A DNA stretch of 64,000 nt from JBFKMV01 sp041629655 (GCA_041629655.1 JBFKMV010000002.1:1-64000); one strand, 5' to 3'; positions 17,959 to 29,112 are shown, counted from the stretch's first letter. Notes: a model not told the origin generated them from the sequence alone. Translations and numbers: made by a program.

Positions 17959-18990
17959 ATGCCGCGGCACAACTTCGATCGACCCCGGGGCCGGCTGACC
18001 TACCTGAGCGTGGACTCGGCCGCGCTGCGCGACAACCTGCTCGGCGATCCGGCGAGCCGCACCGTCGGGGTCTACCTGGCGCCGGGCAGCGAGAGCGGCG
18101 GCCCGCATCCGCTGCTGGTCGACCTCACGGGGTTCACCGGCAGCGGTCTCAAGCACCTGGGCTGGACGGCGTTCGGCGAGAGCGTGCCGCAGCGCGTCGA
18201 CCGCTTGATCGTCGAGCGCCGGATGGGGCCGGTCGTGGTCGCGTTTCCCGACTGCTTCACGTCCCTCGGCGGAAACCAGTACGTCAACTCGGCGGCGCTC
18301 GGGCGCTGGGACGACTTCCTGCTCGAGGACCTGCTGCCGGCGCTGGAGCGTGAGTTCCCCGTCGCGCCGGGGCCGCGGCACCGCGCCGTGTTCGGCAAGT
18401 CGAGCGGCGGCTACGGGGCGATCGTCCAGGGGCTCCGACACGGGGACCACTGGGCGGGGGTGGCCTGCCACTCCGGCGACATGGGCTTCGATCTGCTGTA
18501 CCGCGGCGACTTCCCGAAGGTGCTCGACGCGCTGGCGCGTCACGAGGGGAGCGCGGACAGGTTCATCCGCCAGCTGCGCGACAAGCCGAAGGTGGAAGGC
18601 GCCGAGATGCACGTCCTGATGATGCTGGCGATGGCCGCGAGCTACGACCCCGACCCCGAGGCGCCGTGGGGCGTGCGGCTGCCCGTCGATCCGGAGACGT
18701 GCGAGCTGGATCCGGAGCGCTGGGCGCGTTGGCTCGAGCACGATCCGCTGGTGATGATCGAAAGTTCCGCATGCGTCGACAAGCTGCGCCGGCTGAAGAC
18801 GCTGTACATCGACTGCGGCTCGCGCGATCAGTACCACCTGCACTACGGAGCGCGCGCCTTCGTGCGCAAGCTCCGGCGGGCCGGGGTCGACCACCGTTAC
18901 GAGGAGTTCGACGACAACCACAGCGGGATCGATTACCGGATGGACGTTTCGCTGCCCCTGCTGTACGAGGCGGTCTCCGCGGGTCGGTGA
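17959..18990 (+). CDS. Alpha/beta-hydrolase, enterochelin esterase (esterase D)-like
   Basis: A 343-residue serine hydrolase. The nucleophile elbow is GKSSGGYGAI (about residue 148), the acid is likely the Asp in DCGSRDQYHL and the base the His in DDNHSGIDYR, in the order expected for the fold. No signal peptide, so cytoplasmic. It begins 5 bases after the stop of the molybdopterin oxidoreductase with no ribosome-binding site of its own, implying translational coupling and a shared pathway, although the substrate of neither is known. Related proteins release acyl groups or siderophores; no siderophore genes are nearby. Confidence 0.87.
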   Translation: MPRHNFDRPRGRLTYLSVDSAALRDNLLGDPASRTVGVYLAPGSESGGPHPLLVDLTGFTGSGLKHLGWTAFGESVPQRVDRLIVERRMGPVVVAFPDCFTSLGGNQYVNSAALGRWDDFLLEDLLPALEREFPVAPGPRHRAVFGKSSGGYGAIVQGLRHGDHWAGVACHSGDMGFDLLYRGDFPKVLDALARHEGSADRFIRQLRDKPKVEGAEMHVLMMLAMAASYDPDPEAPWGVRLPVDPETCELDPERWARWLEHDPLVMIESSACVDKLRRLKTLYIDCGSRDQYHLHYGARAFVRKLRRAGVDHRYEEFDDNHSGIDYRMDVSLPLLYEAVSAGR

Positions 18991-19056
18991 AGGGACGAAA
19001 AGCGCCCGCGCCACGCGGGAGTGCCGCAAAAACGGCGCCTCGCGGTCCGCGTCCGG
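18991..19056 (+). terminator. Short hairpin after the esterase gene
   Basis: CCCGCG (19005-19010), loop CCA, CGCGGG (19014-19019), 15 bases after the esterase stop. A stable 6-bp GC stem but with no T-run, so at best a weak or factor-assisted terminator. The rest of the interval holds nothing I recognise before the next promoter. Confidence 0.3.
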
Positions 19057-19086
19057 TTGACAGAAAAGCACGGAACGTGGGATAAT
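19057..19086 (+). promoter_or_regulatory. Promoter for the kamA-like gene and its long leader
   Basis: TTGACA (19057-19062), 18 bases, GATAAT (19081-19086). Transcription from here gives a leader of roughly 210 bases before the start codon at 19303. Confidence 0.65.
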
Positions 19087-19119
19087 TCTACGCCTAACTT
19101 GGCAGACCAGACTTGCGGA

Positions 19120-19248
19120 GTTCGGCCGGTTTAGGTCGTGGGTAGCGGGCACACTCCCGCAGCACGAGTTCCCACCTCGACCCACGCGCCGCGTCAGCAT
19201 CGGTTGCATCTCGCACCGGCCGGACGCAGCGGCTCGACGCCGAGTCGT
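19120..19248 (+). ncRNA. Structured leader or small RNA upstream of the kamA-like gene
   Basis: A strongly foldable stretch in the transcript made from the promoter at 19057. An 11-bp outer stem pairs 19120-19130 with 19215-19225. Inside it GGTCG (19134-19138) pairs with CGACC (19178-19182), TGGG (19139-19142) with CCCA (19171-19174), and GCGGG (19145-19149) with CCCGC (19156-19160) as a capping hairpin. A separate hairpin, 19229-19248, follows before the ribosome-binding site. No significant ORF crosses it. It could be a riboswitch-like leader or an independent RNA of 6S type; I cannot assign a family by eye. Confidence 0.35.
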
Positions 19249-19302
19249 GTCCGAATCCTCGCCGGCCCGGTTGGCATGGTTGCTCCGTCGAACGGAGGTC
19301 CG

Positions 19303-20688
19303 ATGGCCCAGATGTACGACTTCAGGGGGAAGCCCGACGCGACGGGCCGGGCGGCCCTCGCGCCGCGGCGGTTCCGGGTCTTCACCCAGCGTCACCTCGA
19401 ATCGATCCCGCAGCTCGCCCGGTTGCCCGAGGAGACGGTGTTCTCGATGCGCGTCGTGGCCAGCGTACTGCCGTTTCGCGTCAACGAGTACGTGATTGAG
19501 CAGCTGATCGACTGGGACGACGTCCCCGCGGATCCGATGTTCCAGCTCACCTTTCCGCAGCGCGAGATGCTCGAGCCGCACGACTACGACCGGATGGCGG
19601 CGCTGTTGCGCCGGGACCCGGAGCGCGAGGAGATCCTGGCCCTGGCCGCGGAGCTGCGCGCCGGTCTCAACCCGCACCCGGCCGGCCAGCTCGAGCTCAA
19701 CGTGCCGCGCACCGACCAGGGCGAGGTCATCCAGGGGATCCAGCACAAGTACCGCGAAACGATGCTGTTCTTTCCCAGCCAGGGCCAGACCTGCCACGCC
19801 TACTGCACGTTCTGTTTCCGCTGGGCGCAGTTCGTCGGCGACCACGAGCTGCGCATCGCCTCCAACGAGGCCGGCGTGATGCGGCAGTACCTGCTCGATC
19901 ATCCCGACATCACGGACCTGCTGCTGACGGGCGGCGATCCGCTGGTGATGAAGACCTCCAAGCTCGCGGCCTACCTCGAGCCGTTGCTCGACCCGGCCTT
20001 CGACCACGTCCAGACGATCCGCATCGGCAGCAAGGCGCTGACCTACTGGCCCTACCGCTTCGTCAGCGACGAGGACGCGGACGCCCTGCTGCGGCTGCTG
20101 GAGACGCTGGTCGAGGGCGGCAGGCACGTCGCCCTGATGGCGCACTACAACCACTGGCGCGAGCTGGAGACCCCGGTCGCCCGGGAGGCGATCCGCCGCG
20201 TTCGCGACACCGGGGCGGAGATCCGCTCCCAGGGACCGTTGCTGCGCCACATCAACGACGACGCCGAGGTGTGGGCCCGGCTGTGGCGCGCCCAGGTGCG
20301 GCACGGCGTGATCCCCTACTACATGTTCGTCGAGCGCGACACCGGCGCCCGCAACTACTTCGAGGTCCCCCTGGCGCGGGCCTGGGAGATCTACCGCGAC
20401 GCGATCCAGCGCGTCTCCGGGCTCGGCCGCACCGCGCGCGGGCCGTCGATGAGCAGCAATCCCGGCAAGGTCGAGATCCAGGGCGTGACCGAGATCGCCG
20501 GCGAGAAGGTGTTCGTGTTGCGGATGCTCCAGGGCCGCAACCCGGACTGGGTCCAGCGCCCGTTCTTCGCCAAGTTCGATCCCCGGGCGACCTGGCTCAA
20601 CCAGCTCGAACCCGCGTTCGGAGAGGAGAAGTTCTTCTTCGAGGACGAGTTCGAAGCGATGAAGCGCGAGGCCATGGCCGTGGTGTAG
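19303..20688 (+). CDS. KamA-family radical SAM protein (lysine 2,3-aminomutase-like)
   Basis: A 461-residue radical SAM, PLP-type aminomutase homologue. The cluster motif is CHAYCTFCFRW (C-x3-C-x2-C, about residue 165), followed by LLTGGDPLVM (the GGE/GGD motif), IRIGSKALTYWP and the C-terminal SSNPGKVEIQG, whose Lys may hold PLP. Classical lysine 2,3-aminomutases have CSMYCRHCTRR and PGGGGK, so this is a distinct subgroup and the substrate is uncertain. GGAGG is 4 bases before the ATG; the frame continues further upstream only through the structured leader. A 1127-residue secreted protein follows 10 bases later. Confidence 0.85.
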   Translation: MAQMYDFRGKPDATGRAALAPRRFRVFTQRHLESIPQLARLPEETVFSMRVVASVLPFRVNEYVIEQLIDWDDVPADPMFQLTFPQREMLEPHDYDRMAALLRRDPEREEILALAAELRAGLNPHPAGQLELNVPRTDQGEVIQGIQHKYRETMLFFPSQGQTCHAYCTFCFRWAQFVGDHELRIASNEAGVMRQYLLDHPDITDLLLTGGDPLVMKTSKLAAYLEPLLDPAFDHVQTIRIGSKALTYWPYRFVSDEDADALLRLLETLVEGGRHVALMAHYNHWRELETPVAREAIRRVRDTGAEIRSQGPLLRHINDDAEVWARLWRAQVRHGVIPYYMFVERDTGARNYFEVPLARAWEIYRDAIQRVSGLGRTARGPSMSSNPGKVEIQGVTEIAGEKVFVLRMLQGRNPDWVQRPFFAKFDPRATWLNQLEPAFGEEKFFFEDEFEAMKREAMAVV

Positions 20689-20698
20689 GCTCGTACTC

Positions 20699-23600
20699 GT
20701 GATGAGCCGCCGTGGTCTGCTGTCGTTCTCCCTCGCCGCGTTGCTCGCCGCGGCAGCGGTGGCATCGACCGAGCCGGTCGTGCAGGGGCGCGTCCTCGGC
20801 CCCGGAGGCCAGCCCGTCGAGGGGGCGACCGTGCGGGTCCTGCCCGCCCCGCCCGACACCGTCGTCGTCCTGAGCACCGACGCCGCGGGCACGTTCCGCG
20901 CCTCCGGCCTGGCCGGCGATTCGTTCCGGGTGTTCGTCGAGGCGCCGGGTCTGGCCCCGTTCAGCCGGGCGGAGGTGCCCGCGGGAACCAGCCTGCCCGT
21001 CGAGCTGGCGCCGGGACACGCGCTGACCGGCCGCGCCGTGCAGATCGAGACGGGCCGGCCGGTTGCCGGCGCGGAAGTGCTGGCGTGCGGAGACGGGGCC
21101 CAGGGGTTCGGGGACGCGGCCTGCCGCGCGACCCGCACCGACGAGCAGGGACGCTTTCGTCTCGCAGGTCTGGCGCCGGGCCGCCCGCTGCTGAAGCTGC
21201 GAGCCGACGGCCGCGCCCACACCATGCTCCCGGTGACGGTGCCGGCCGAGGTTGACCCGGAAACCGGCGAGCCGCGTCCGGTCGAGGCGGTGCTGCGACC
21301 CGGAGGCCGGGTCTCCGGACGGGTCGTCGACCGCGCGGGGCGACCGGTGGAGGGTGCCGGGGTCCGTGTCCGCTCGACCGGCCCGGGAACCGATCCGGCG
21401 GAGCACGATCTCCCGCCCGCGACGCGCAGCGATGCCGACGGCGCGTTCGACCTGCGGGGCATCCCGGCCGGGCCGCCCCTGGCGCTGGTCGCATCCCGCA
21501 GCGGATACCAGGAGACCCGTCACCAGCCGCTGGCGGTGGAGACCGGCGAGCACGTCGCGGACCTGCGGCTGGTGCTTTCCGCGGGCGCGACCCTCGCCGT
21601 GCGGCTGCTCGACGAGGCGGAGCGTCCGGTCACGACCGTCGCGGGACGGCTGTACCCGGAAGAGCCCGGTCATCCCGCCGCCGACCGGGGCATCCCGCTC
21701 GACCGCAAGCCGATCGACAGCACGGCCGACGGCGTTCACACCCTGCGCAACCTGCCCGTGGGACGCTTCCGGCTGGAGCTGACGCTCGACGACTTCGAGC
21801 CCGTCGAGCGCGAGGATGTCCGGCTGCGCGAAGGCGCCACGCGCGACCTGGGCACGATCGTGCTGCGCGCGGGCCACGGGATACGCGGGCGCGTGATCGA
21901 CGCCGACGGCGACCCGGTCGCCGGCGCCCCCGTCTCGGCCACGTGGTCGCACGACGACCGCTTCGTGTCGCGTCGCAAGGCGACGGACGAGGAGGGGAGC
22001 TTCCGGTTCGCGGGAATCACGGAGGAGCACGTCCGGAAGCTCCGCGTGGACGCGTCGGGCTTCGCCACGTACGAGCGGGAGCGGGTGCCGGTGGACGGCG
22101 ACGAGCTGGAGATCGTGCTTGAGCGGTCCGCCGCCGTGACGGGGCGGGTGCTGCTGCCGGACGGCGAGCCGGTGACGTCGTTCACGGTCGCGGTGCATCG
22201 CGAAGCGACGGAATCTTCCGCGGAACCGCTGGACGTCCTGGACGGCTCGCGGACCCGGGAGAGCTTCTCCGAAGCCGACGGTCGGTTCACGCTGGAAGGA
22301 CTCGACCCCGGGACCGTGACCCTCGAGACCAGCGCCGAGAACTGGGCGCCGGGGCGCAAGACCGGCCTGCGGCTGGTCTCCGGACGGACGGTCGACGCCG
22401 GTTCGATCCGGCTCCGCGAGGGGTTGATGCTCCGCGGCCGGGTCGTGGAGGGCGACGTCGGGACGCCGGTACCGGGCACCGCCGTGTCGGCGCGGCGTCC
22501 CGCGGACCTCCTGCTCGCGGCCGCCCGGCACCCGGGGCGCACGACGATCAGCGATGCCGAGGGTTCGTTCGTGCTGCGCGGGCTGGAGCCGGGAACGCTG
22601 GCGGTGCGCGCGGAGCACGCCGCCTTCTCTCCCGTGGAGCGGCGCGTCGAGCTCGAGGAAGGAGCGATACTCGACGACCTGGTGCTGCGGCTGTCCCAGG
22701 GGGGGCGGCTCACCGGCGTCGTGCTCGATGCCGACGGCGTCGCGGTCGCGGGCGCCATGATCCTGCTGATGCAGGGGATGGAGCTGGAACGCGGACGGGA
22801 CAGCACCACCGGGGCGGACGGCCGCTACCTGATCGATCGGCTGGAGCCCGGAGCGTACCTGGTGGCGCTGGCGCCCCGGGAGCGGACGCTCCGCGGCGCG
22901 GGCATGAAGACCGCTTCGATCCGGGAAGGCGAGACGACCGTCGTCGACTTCATCGAGTCCGAGGGGGTCCGGCTCTCGGGGCAGGTGCTGCGGGGCGAGA
23001 CCCCGCTGGGCGGGGCGCTGCTGACGTTCATCGCCGGCATCGACGGCGGATCGCTGATGGCCGAGGGCGTCGGGATCAAGGCCACGCAGTCGGACGAGAC
23101 GGGCCGCTACGAGATCCACCTCGACGAGCCGGGGGAGTACCAGGTGATCATCGGGGACCCGTCCGGCCCCGGCCCGCAGAACGCGGTCCGGATCGTCGTT
23201 CCGGAGGAGCCCGAGGTGTTCCGGAACATCATCCTGAGAGCCCACCGCATCGCGGGCTTCGTGACCGATGACGCCGGCCGGCCCGTCGGGGGCGCGACGC
23301 TGGAGGCCCGCCCCGGCTCGGCGGGGCCGATGGACTTCAGCGGGCAGTCGGCCGCGGTCTCGGACGACACGGGAGCCTACGCGCTGGAGGGCCTGGAGCC
23401 GGGAACGTATCGCGTCGTGGCGCACGCCGAGGGACTCGCCGGTGCCGAGCGCTACCCCGTGGAGGTCGTCGAGGGAACGGTGCAGCTGGACCTGGTGCTG
23501 GAGCGCGGCCGCCGGCTGCGTGGCCTGGTCACCGACGAGGCGGGCCGGCCGGTCGGCGGCGCCGTGGTGATGGCGGTGCGCTCCGGGGCCGGCAACGATG

Positions 23601-24082
23601 CGGTCTCGGAGGGAGCGCGGACCGACGTCAACGGCGTGTTCGAGCTGAAGGTGCCGGGGGACGAACCGCTCGACGTGACCGCGATGGCCCGGGGCTGGGC
23701 GCCCGCGCTGGTCCGGGGGGTCGTGCCCGCGCCGGATCCCGAGGCCGCACCGCTCCGGATCGTGCTGACGGCCGGCGGGCGCGTGCGCGTCACGGTGCTG
23801 GACGCCGCCGGCGCGCCGGTCAAGGGGGTCCAGGTCGTCGCGCGCTCGCTGACCCCGTCGCTGAGCGATTTCCTGCGTGCCTTCCAGTCGCCGCCGATGA
23901 GCGACGCCGGCGGGATCGCCTGGATCGAATCGCTCGCGCCGGGCGGCTACGAGCTGAGCGTGCCCGGAGGTCACGGCGTCGCGCCGATCCAGGTCACGGT
24001 CGACGAGGGCCAGGTCAGCGAGGCGACGATCCGGCTACCCGATCCCGACGAGTCGGGCGACCCTCACGACCATCATCACTAG
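20699..24082 (+). CDS. Secreted protein of repeated carboxypeptidase-regulatory-like domains, 1127 aa
   Basis: A signal peptide (SFSLAALLAAAAVA) is followed by about eleven or twelve beta-sandwich repeats of roughly 80-100 residues, each opening with the G-x-V-x-D-x-x-G-x-P-V-x-G-A-x-V pattern (for example GRVLGPGGQPVEGATVRV, GRVVDRAGRPVEGAGVRV) and containing D-x-x-G-x-(F/Y)-x-L-x-x-(L/I)-x-P-G. This is the CarboxypepD_reg-like fold used in large surface or periplasmic proteins. No enzyme domain is visible. It ends in GDPHDHHH, a short His/Asp tail. GTG at 20699 stands 7 bases after TAGGCT, whose TAG is also the stop of the previous gene; ATG at 20702 is the alternative. Its stop shares CTAG with the next, convergent gene. 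Confidence 0.85.
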   Translation: MMSRRGLLSFSLAALLAAAAVASTEPVVQGRVLGPGGQPVEGATVRVLPAPPDTVVVLSTDAAGTFRASGLAGDSFRVFVEAPGLAPFSRAEVPAGTSLPVELAPGHALTGRAVQIETGRPVAGAEVLACGDGAQGFGDAACRATRTDEQGRFRLAGLAPGRPLLKLRADGRAHTMLPVTVPAEVDPETGEPRPVEAVLRPGGRVSGRVVDRAGRPVEGAGVRVRSTGPGTDPAEHDLPPATRSDADGAFDLRGIPAGPPLALVASRSGYQETRHQPLAVETGEHVADLRLVLSAGATLAVRLLDEAERPVTTVAGRLYPEEPGHPAADRGIPLDRKPIDSTADGVHTLRNLPVGRFRLELTLDDFEPVEREDVRLREGATRDLGTIVLRAGHGIRGRVIDADGDPVAGAPVSATWSHDDRFVSRRKATDEEGSFRFAGITEEHVRKLRVDASGFATYERERVPVDGDELEIVLERSAAVTGRVLLPDGEPVTSFTVAVHREATESSAEPLDVLDGSRTRESFSEADGRFTLEGLDPGTVTLETSAENWAPGRKTGLRLVSGRTVDAGSIRLREGLMLRGRVVEGDVGTPVPGTAVSARRPADLLLAAARHPGRTTISDAEGSFVLRGLEPGTLAVRAEHAAFSPVERRVELEEGAILDDLVLRLSQGGRLTGVVLDADGVAVAGAMILLMQGMELERGRDSTTGADGRYLIDRLEPGAYLVALAPRERTLRGAGMKTASIREGETTVVDFIESEGVRLSGQVLRGETPLGGALLTFIAGIDGGSLMAEGVGIKATQSDETGRYEIHLDEPGEYQVIIGDPSGPGPQNAVRIVVPEEPEVFRNIILRAHRIAGFVTDDAGRPVGGATLEARPGSAGPMDFSGQSAAVSDDTGAYALEGLEPGTYRVVAHAEGLAGAERYPVEVVEGTVQLDLVLERGRRLRGLVTDEAGRPVGGAVVMAVRSGAGNDAVSEGARTDVNGVFELKVPGDEPLDVTAMARGWAPALVRGVVPAPDPEAAPLRIVLTAGGRVRVTVLDAAGAPVKGVQVVARSLTPSLSDFLRAFQSPPMSDAGGIAWIESLAPGGYELSVPGGHGVAPIQVTVDEGQVSEATIRLPDPDESGDPHDHHH

Positions 24083-24639
24083 AGCTCGATCAGCTCGACC
24101 CCGCCGCCGCAGTGGACGTTCAGTGCGGAGGCCGTCTCGACCGCGCGCCGCGCCAGCTGCTCCGCGTCGTCCGGACCGTCGTAGAGCTGGTACAGCGCGC
24201 CCAGCGCATAGTCCGAACCGGACCCGATCGCGAAGTACTGCCTGAACTCCGACACGCCGAGATTCGGCGACACGTAGAACACGACTCCCGGACGGGCGAT
24301 CAGGAACGAGCCGCCCATGTCGCCGAACGGGGAGTCCTTGCGGCCCGAGCGGTCGGTCACGAACGAGTACCGCTGGCGCAGTGTCTTCCAGACCTCGGTG
24401 AAGAACCGGAACACCTCCGGCCTGGCGCCGAGGTCCGGCGGCTGCCCCTCGGCAAGCACGTCGTCGAGGATGTTCTCGTAGATGCCCCAGCCGGTGCGAC
24501 CCAGCAAGGCGTCGCCGACCCGCCGGATCTTGGACGAGAACTGGTTGTCCCGGGGCATCGCCCGGGAACCGAAATTGCTCTGGGTGTCCGCGGCCATGAC
24601 CGTTTGGCCGTTCTTCGACACCGCGATGACGATCGACAT
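24079..24639 (-). CDS. Proteasome/HslV-type Ntn hydrolase with Ser at position 1
   Basis: A 186-residue member of the proteasome beta/HslV superfamily. After removal of the initiator Met the chain begins SIVIAV; Asp falls at position 17 (MAADTQ), a Lys follows near 36 (SSKIRRV, loop slightly longer than usual) and the AIGSGSDYALGA segment matches the GSG loop carrying Ser129 in proteasomes. Ser would thus replace Thr1 as nucleophile, as known for Bacillus CodW. Good GGGGAGGA ribosome-binding site before the ATG. No hslU or proteasomal ATPase is next to it, so the unfoldase partner, if any, is elsewhere; a stand-alone amidase is possible. Confidence 0.75.
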   Translation of the reverse strand: MSIVIAVSKNGQTVMAADTQSNFGSRAMPRDNQFSSKIRRVGDALLGRTGWGIYENILDDVLAEGQPPDLGARPEVFRFFTEVWKTLRQRYSFVTDRSGRKDSPFGDMGGSFLIARPGVVFYVSPNLGVSEFRQYFAIGSGSDYALGALYQLYDGPDDAEQLARRAVETASALNVHCGGGVELIEL

Positions 24640-24668
24640 GCTTCCTCCCCGGGCGCCGGGCGCTCCGC

Positions 24669-25442
24669 TCAGTGCTCCCGGCGGACCCCCGCCGGCGCCG
24701 GGGGTGACGAACCTGCCGGCTCGAAGATCAGGATGTACTGGTAGGGCAGCAGCTCCGGCGACGCGACCAGCCGGTAGCCGGCCTCGCGGAACTCGCCGCT
24801 GACCTCCGCGGCGCTGAGCTTCTCCCCCGGGGGCGGTCCCACGGGCAGCTCGCCGGGCAGGAAATCCACGATCGCCACCCGGCCGCCCGGCGCCAGGTCC
24901 GCGCGCAGGCGGCGCGCGTAGTCGACGCGGTCGCCGATGTGGTGCCAGGTGTTGCAGATGAAGACCAGGTCCACGGCGCCGTCGGGCAGCCGCGGATCGT
25001 CGAGCGAGGCCAGCACCGGAACCAGGTTGCGTTGCCCCTCGCGGTCGGCGCGGTCGCGCACGTAGGCCGCCATTCCGGGCTCGATGTCGGTCGCGTACAC
25101 GGTGCCACCCGGCGCGACCGCCGCGGCGAAGCGACGTGCGAAGTAGCCCGTGCCGGAGCCGATGTCGGCGACGACGTTGCCCGGGGCGAGCGCCAGCGCC
25201 TCGACCACGCGGTCCGGCATCTGCCAGGCGTTCCGCTCGGGCGACTCGAAGCGCTCGGCCCATTGCTCGGCGTCGGCGAACGAGCGCGCGCCGTGCGCCG
25301 GCTCTTCGTGTTCGTGCTGTCCGTGCCCGTGGGGGGGCCGCTCCTGCCGGGGTGTGGCGGAGGCCGAGGCGCGGACGGCCAGCGCCGCGACGATCGCCAC
25401 GACCGCCACCGCGATCGCGACCGCAACGTGCAAGCGTGTCAT
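24669..25442 (-). CDS. Exported or membrane-anchored class I SAM methyltransferase
   Basis: A 257-residue protein with an N-terminal hydrophobic segment (VAVAIAVAVVAIVAALAVRA), then a His-rich linker (HGHGQHEHEEPAHG), then a Rossmann methyltransferase: motif I VVADIGSGTGYFARRFA, the acidic end of strand 2 YATDIEPGM, and DLVFICNTWHHIGDR. The catalytic domain is complete. A signal or anchor on a SAM-dependent enzyme is odd because SAM is cytoplasmic; similar proteins are known in Proteobacteria and Acidobacteriota but with no settled role. The His stretch suggests metal binding. GAGGAG six bases before the ATG supports this start. Divergent from the second uvrA. Confidence 0.82.
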   Translation of the reverse strand: MTRLHVAVAIAVAVVAIVAALAVRASASATPRQERPPHGHGQHEHEEPAHGARSFADAEQWAERFESPERNAWQMPDRVVEALALAPGNVVADIGSGTGYFARRFAAAVAPGGTVYATDIEPGMAAYVRDRADREGQRNLVPVLASLDDPRLPDGAVDLVFICNTWHHIGDRVDYARRLRADLAPGGRVAIVDFLPGELPVGPPPGEKLSAAEVSGEFREAGYRLVASPELLPYQYILIFEPAGSSPPAPAGVRREH

Positions 25443-25591
25443 GGAGCTCTCCTCGAAGCCACAAGTGTTCTCACGGCAGCCGCGGGCTGTCAAGCTCCGG
25501 CCGGCCTCCCGCGTTGAGCGCCCGCTGCGGGACCTCTATCATCCCCTTCGGGCGCTGTCGCTCCGCGCCCACGTTCCCTGCGAGGTCCGAC

Positions 25592-28426
<2,835 letters not shown>

Positions 28427-28647
28427 ACGCTGGGACGGCTCGTGCGGAAGGATGACGCGCTGGGTGTCTCGACTTGCCTTCGCGCGGCTGCAGCACGGAG
28501 TGGGCCCGCAGCCTGAACTCGAGCCGCGCGCTCCGGTCGATCTGCCCGATCGGGATGGCACCGGTCCGGACGGCAGAGTCTGTCCTCTTCCGCATCGACC
28601 ACTGGACCGCGGACGTTGCGGTGGCATAACGTCACGACGAGGACACG

Positions 28648-29112
28648 ATGCCGACCGTTCGTGAAAAACCGTACAGCGAATTCAAGTTCTTGGTCTCCCT
28701 GGGTCGAGGCCAGGGGGATGGATCCGAGGACAACATCATCGGTGGCTTCTCGGAGGTGAGCGGACTCGGCGTGGACGTCGAGTTCGCCGAATATCGCGAC
28801 GGCAACGAAGAGTCGAATACCGCACGCAAGGCCCCCGGGGCGTACAAGTTCGACGACATCACGCTCAAGCGCGGCATCGTGGCGGCGGACGACCTGTTGG
28901 AATGGGTCGAGACCGTTCGAGAGGGCACGACCGACCCCCGCTCCGTCACGATCACGCTGCTCGATGAGGCGCGTCGGGCGGTGGCCTCCTGGGTGCTTCG
29001 CAACGCCCAGCCCATGAAGTGGACCGGGCCGACGCTGGCCGCTCAGGGAGCGGGCGATGTAGCGGTCGATGAGCTGCGCCTGATCTGCGATGGCGTCGAG
29101 TACCGGCCCTGA
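28648..29112 (+). CDS. Contractile phage-tail tube protein (T4 gp19-like)
   Basis: A 154-residue inner-tube protein of the T4 gp19/TIGR02241 family, found in contractile phage tails and extracellular contractile injection systems. Typical features: the N-terminal YSEFKFLVSLG beta strand, GGFSEVSGLGVDVEFAEYRDG, KAPGAYKFDDITLKRG (a near-invariant tube segment), then WVLRNAQPMKWTGPTL and VAVDELRLICDGVE. GAGG is 5 bases before the ATG, with CATAAC as a possible -10 further up. No sheath, baseplate, ATPase or spike gene is nearby, so it is an orphan. A kinase gene follows 179 bases later. Confidence 0.9.
   Translation: MPTVREKPYSEFKFLVSLGRGQGDGSEDNIIGGFSEVSGLGVDVEFAEYRDGNEESNTARKAPGAYKFDDITLKRGIVAADDLLEWVETVREGTTDPRSVTITLLDEARRAVASWVLRNAQPMKWTGPTLAAQGAGDVAVDELRLICDGVEYRP

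Noticed and set aside
17917..21462. Long minus-strand frame across the esterase, kamA-like and repeat-protein genes
   Set aside because: It crosses several real genes and an obvious promoter on the other strand and has no motif.
28452..28664. Small ORF between uvrA and the tube gene
   Set aside because: No ribosome-binding site, overlaps the tube gene start and reads as Arg/Pro/Gly-rich noise.
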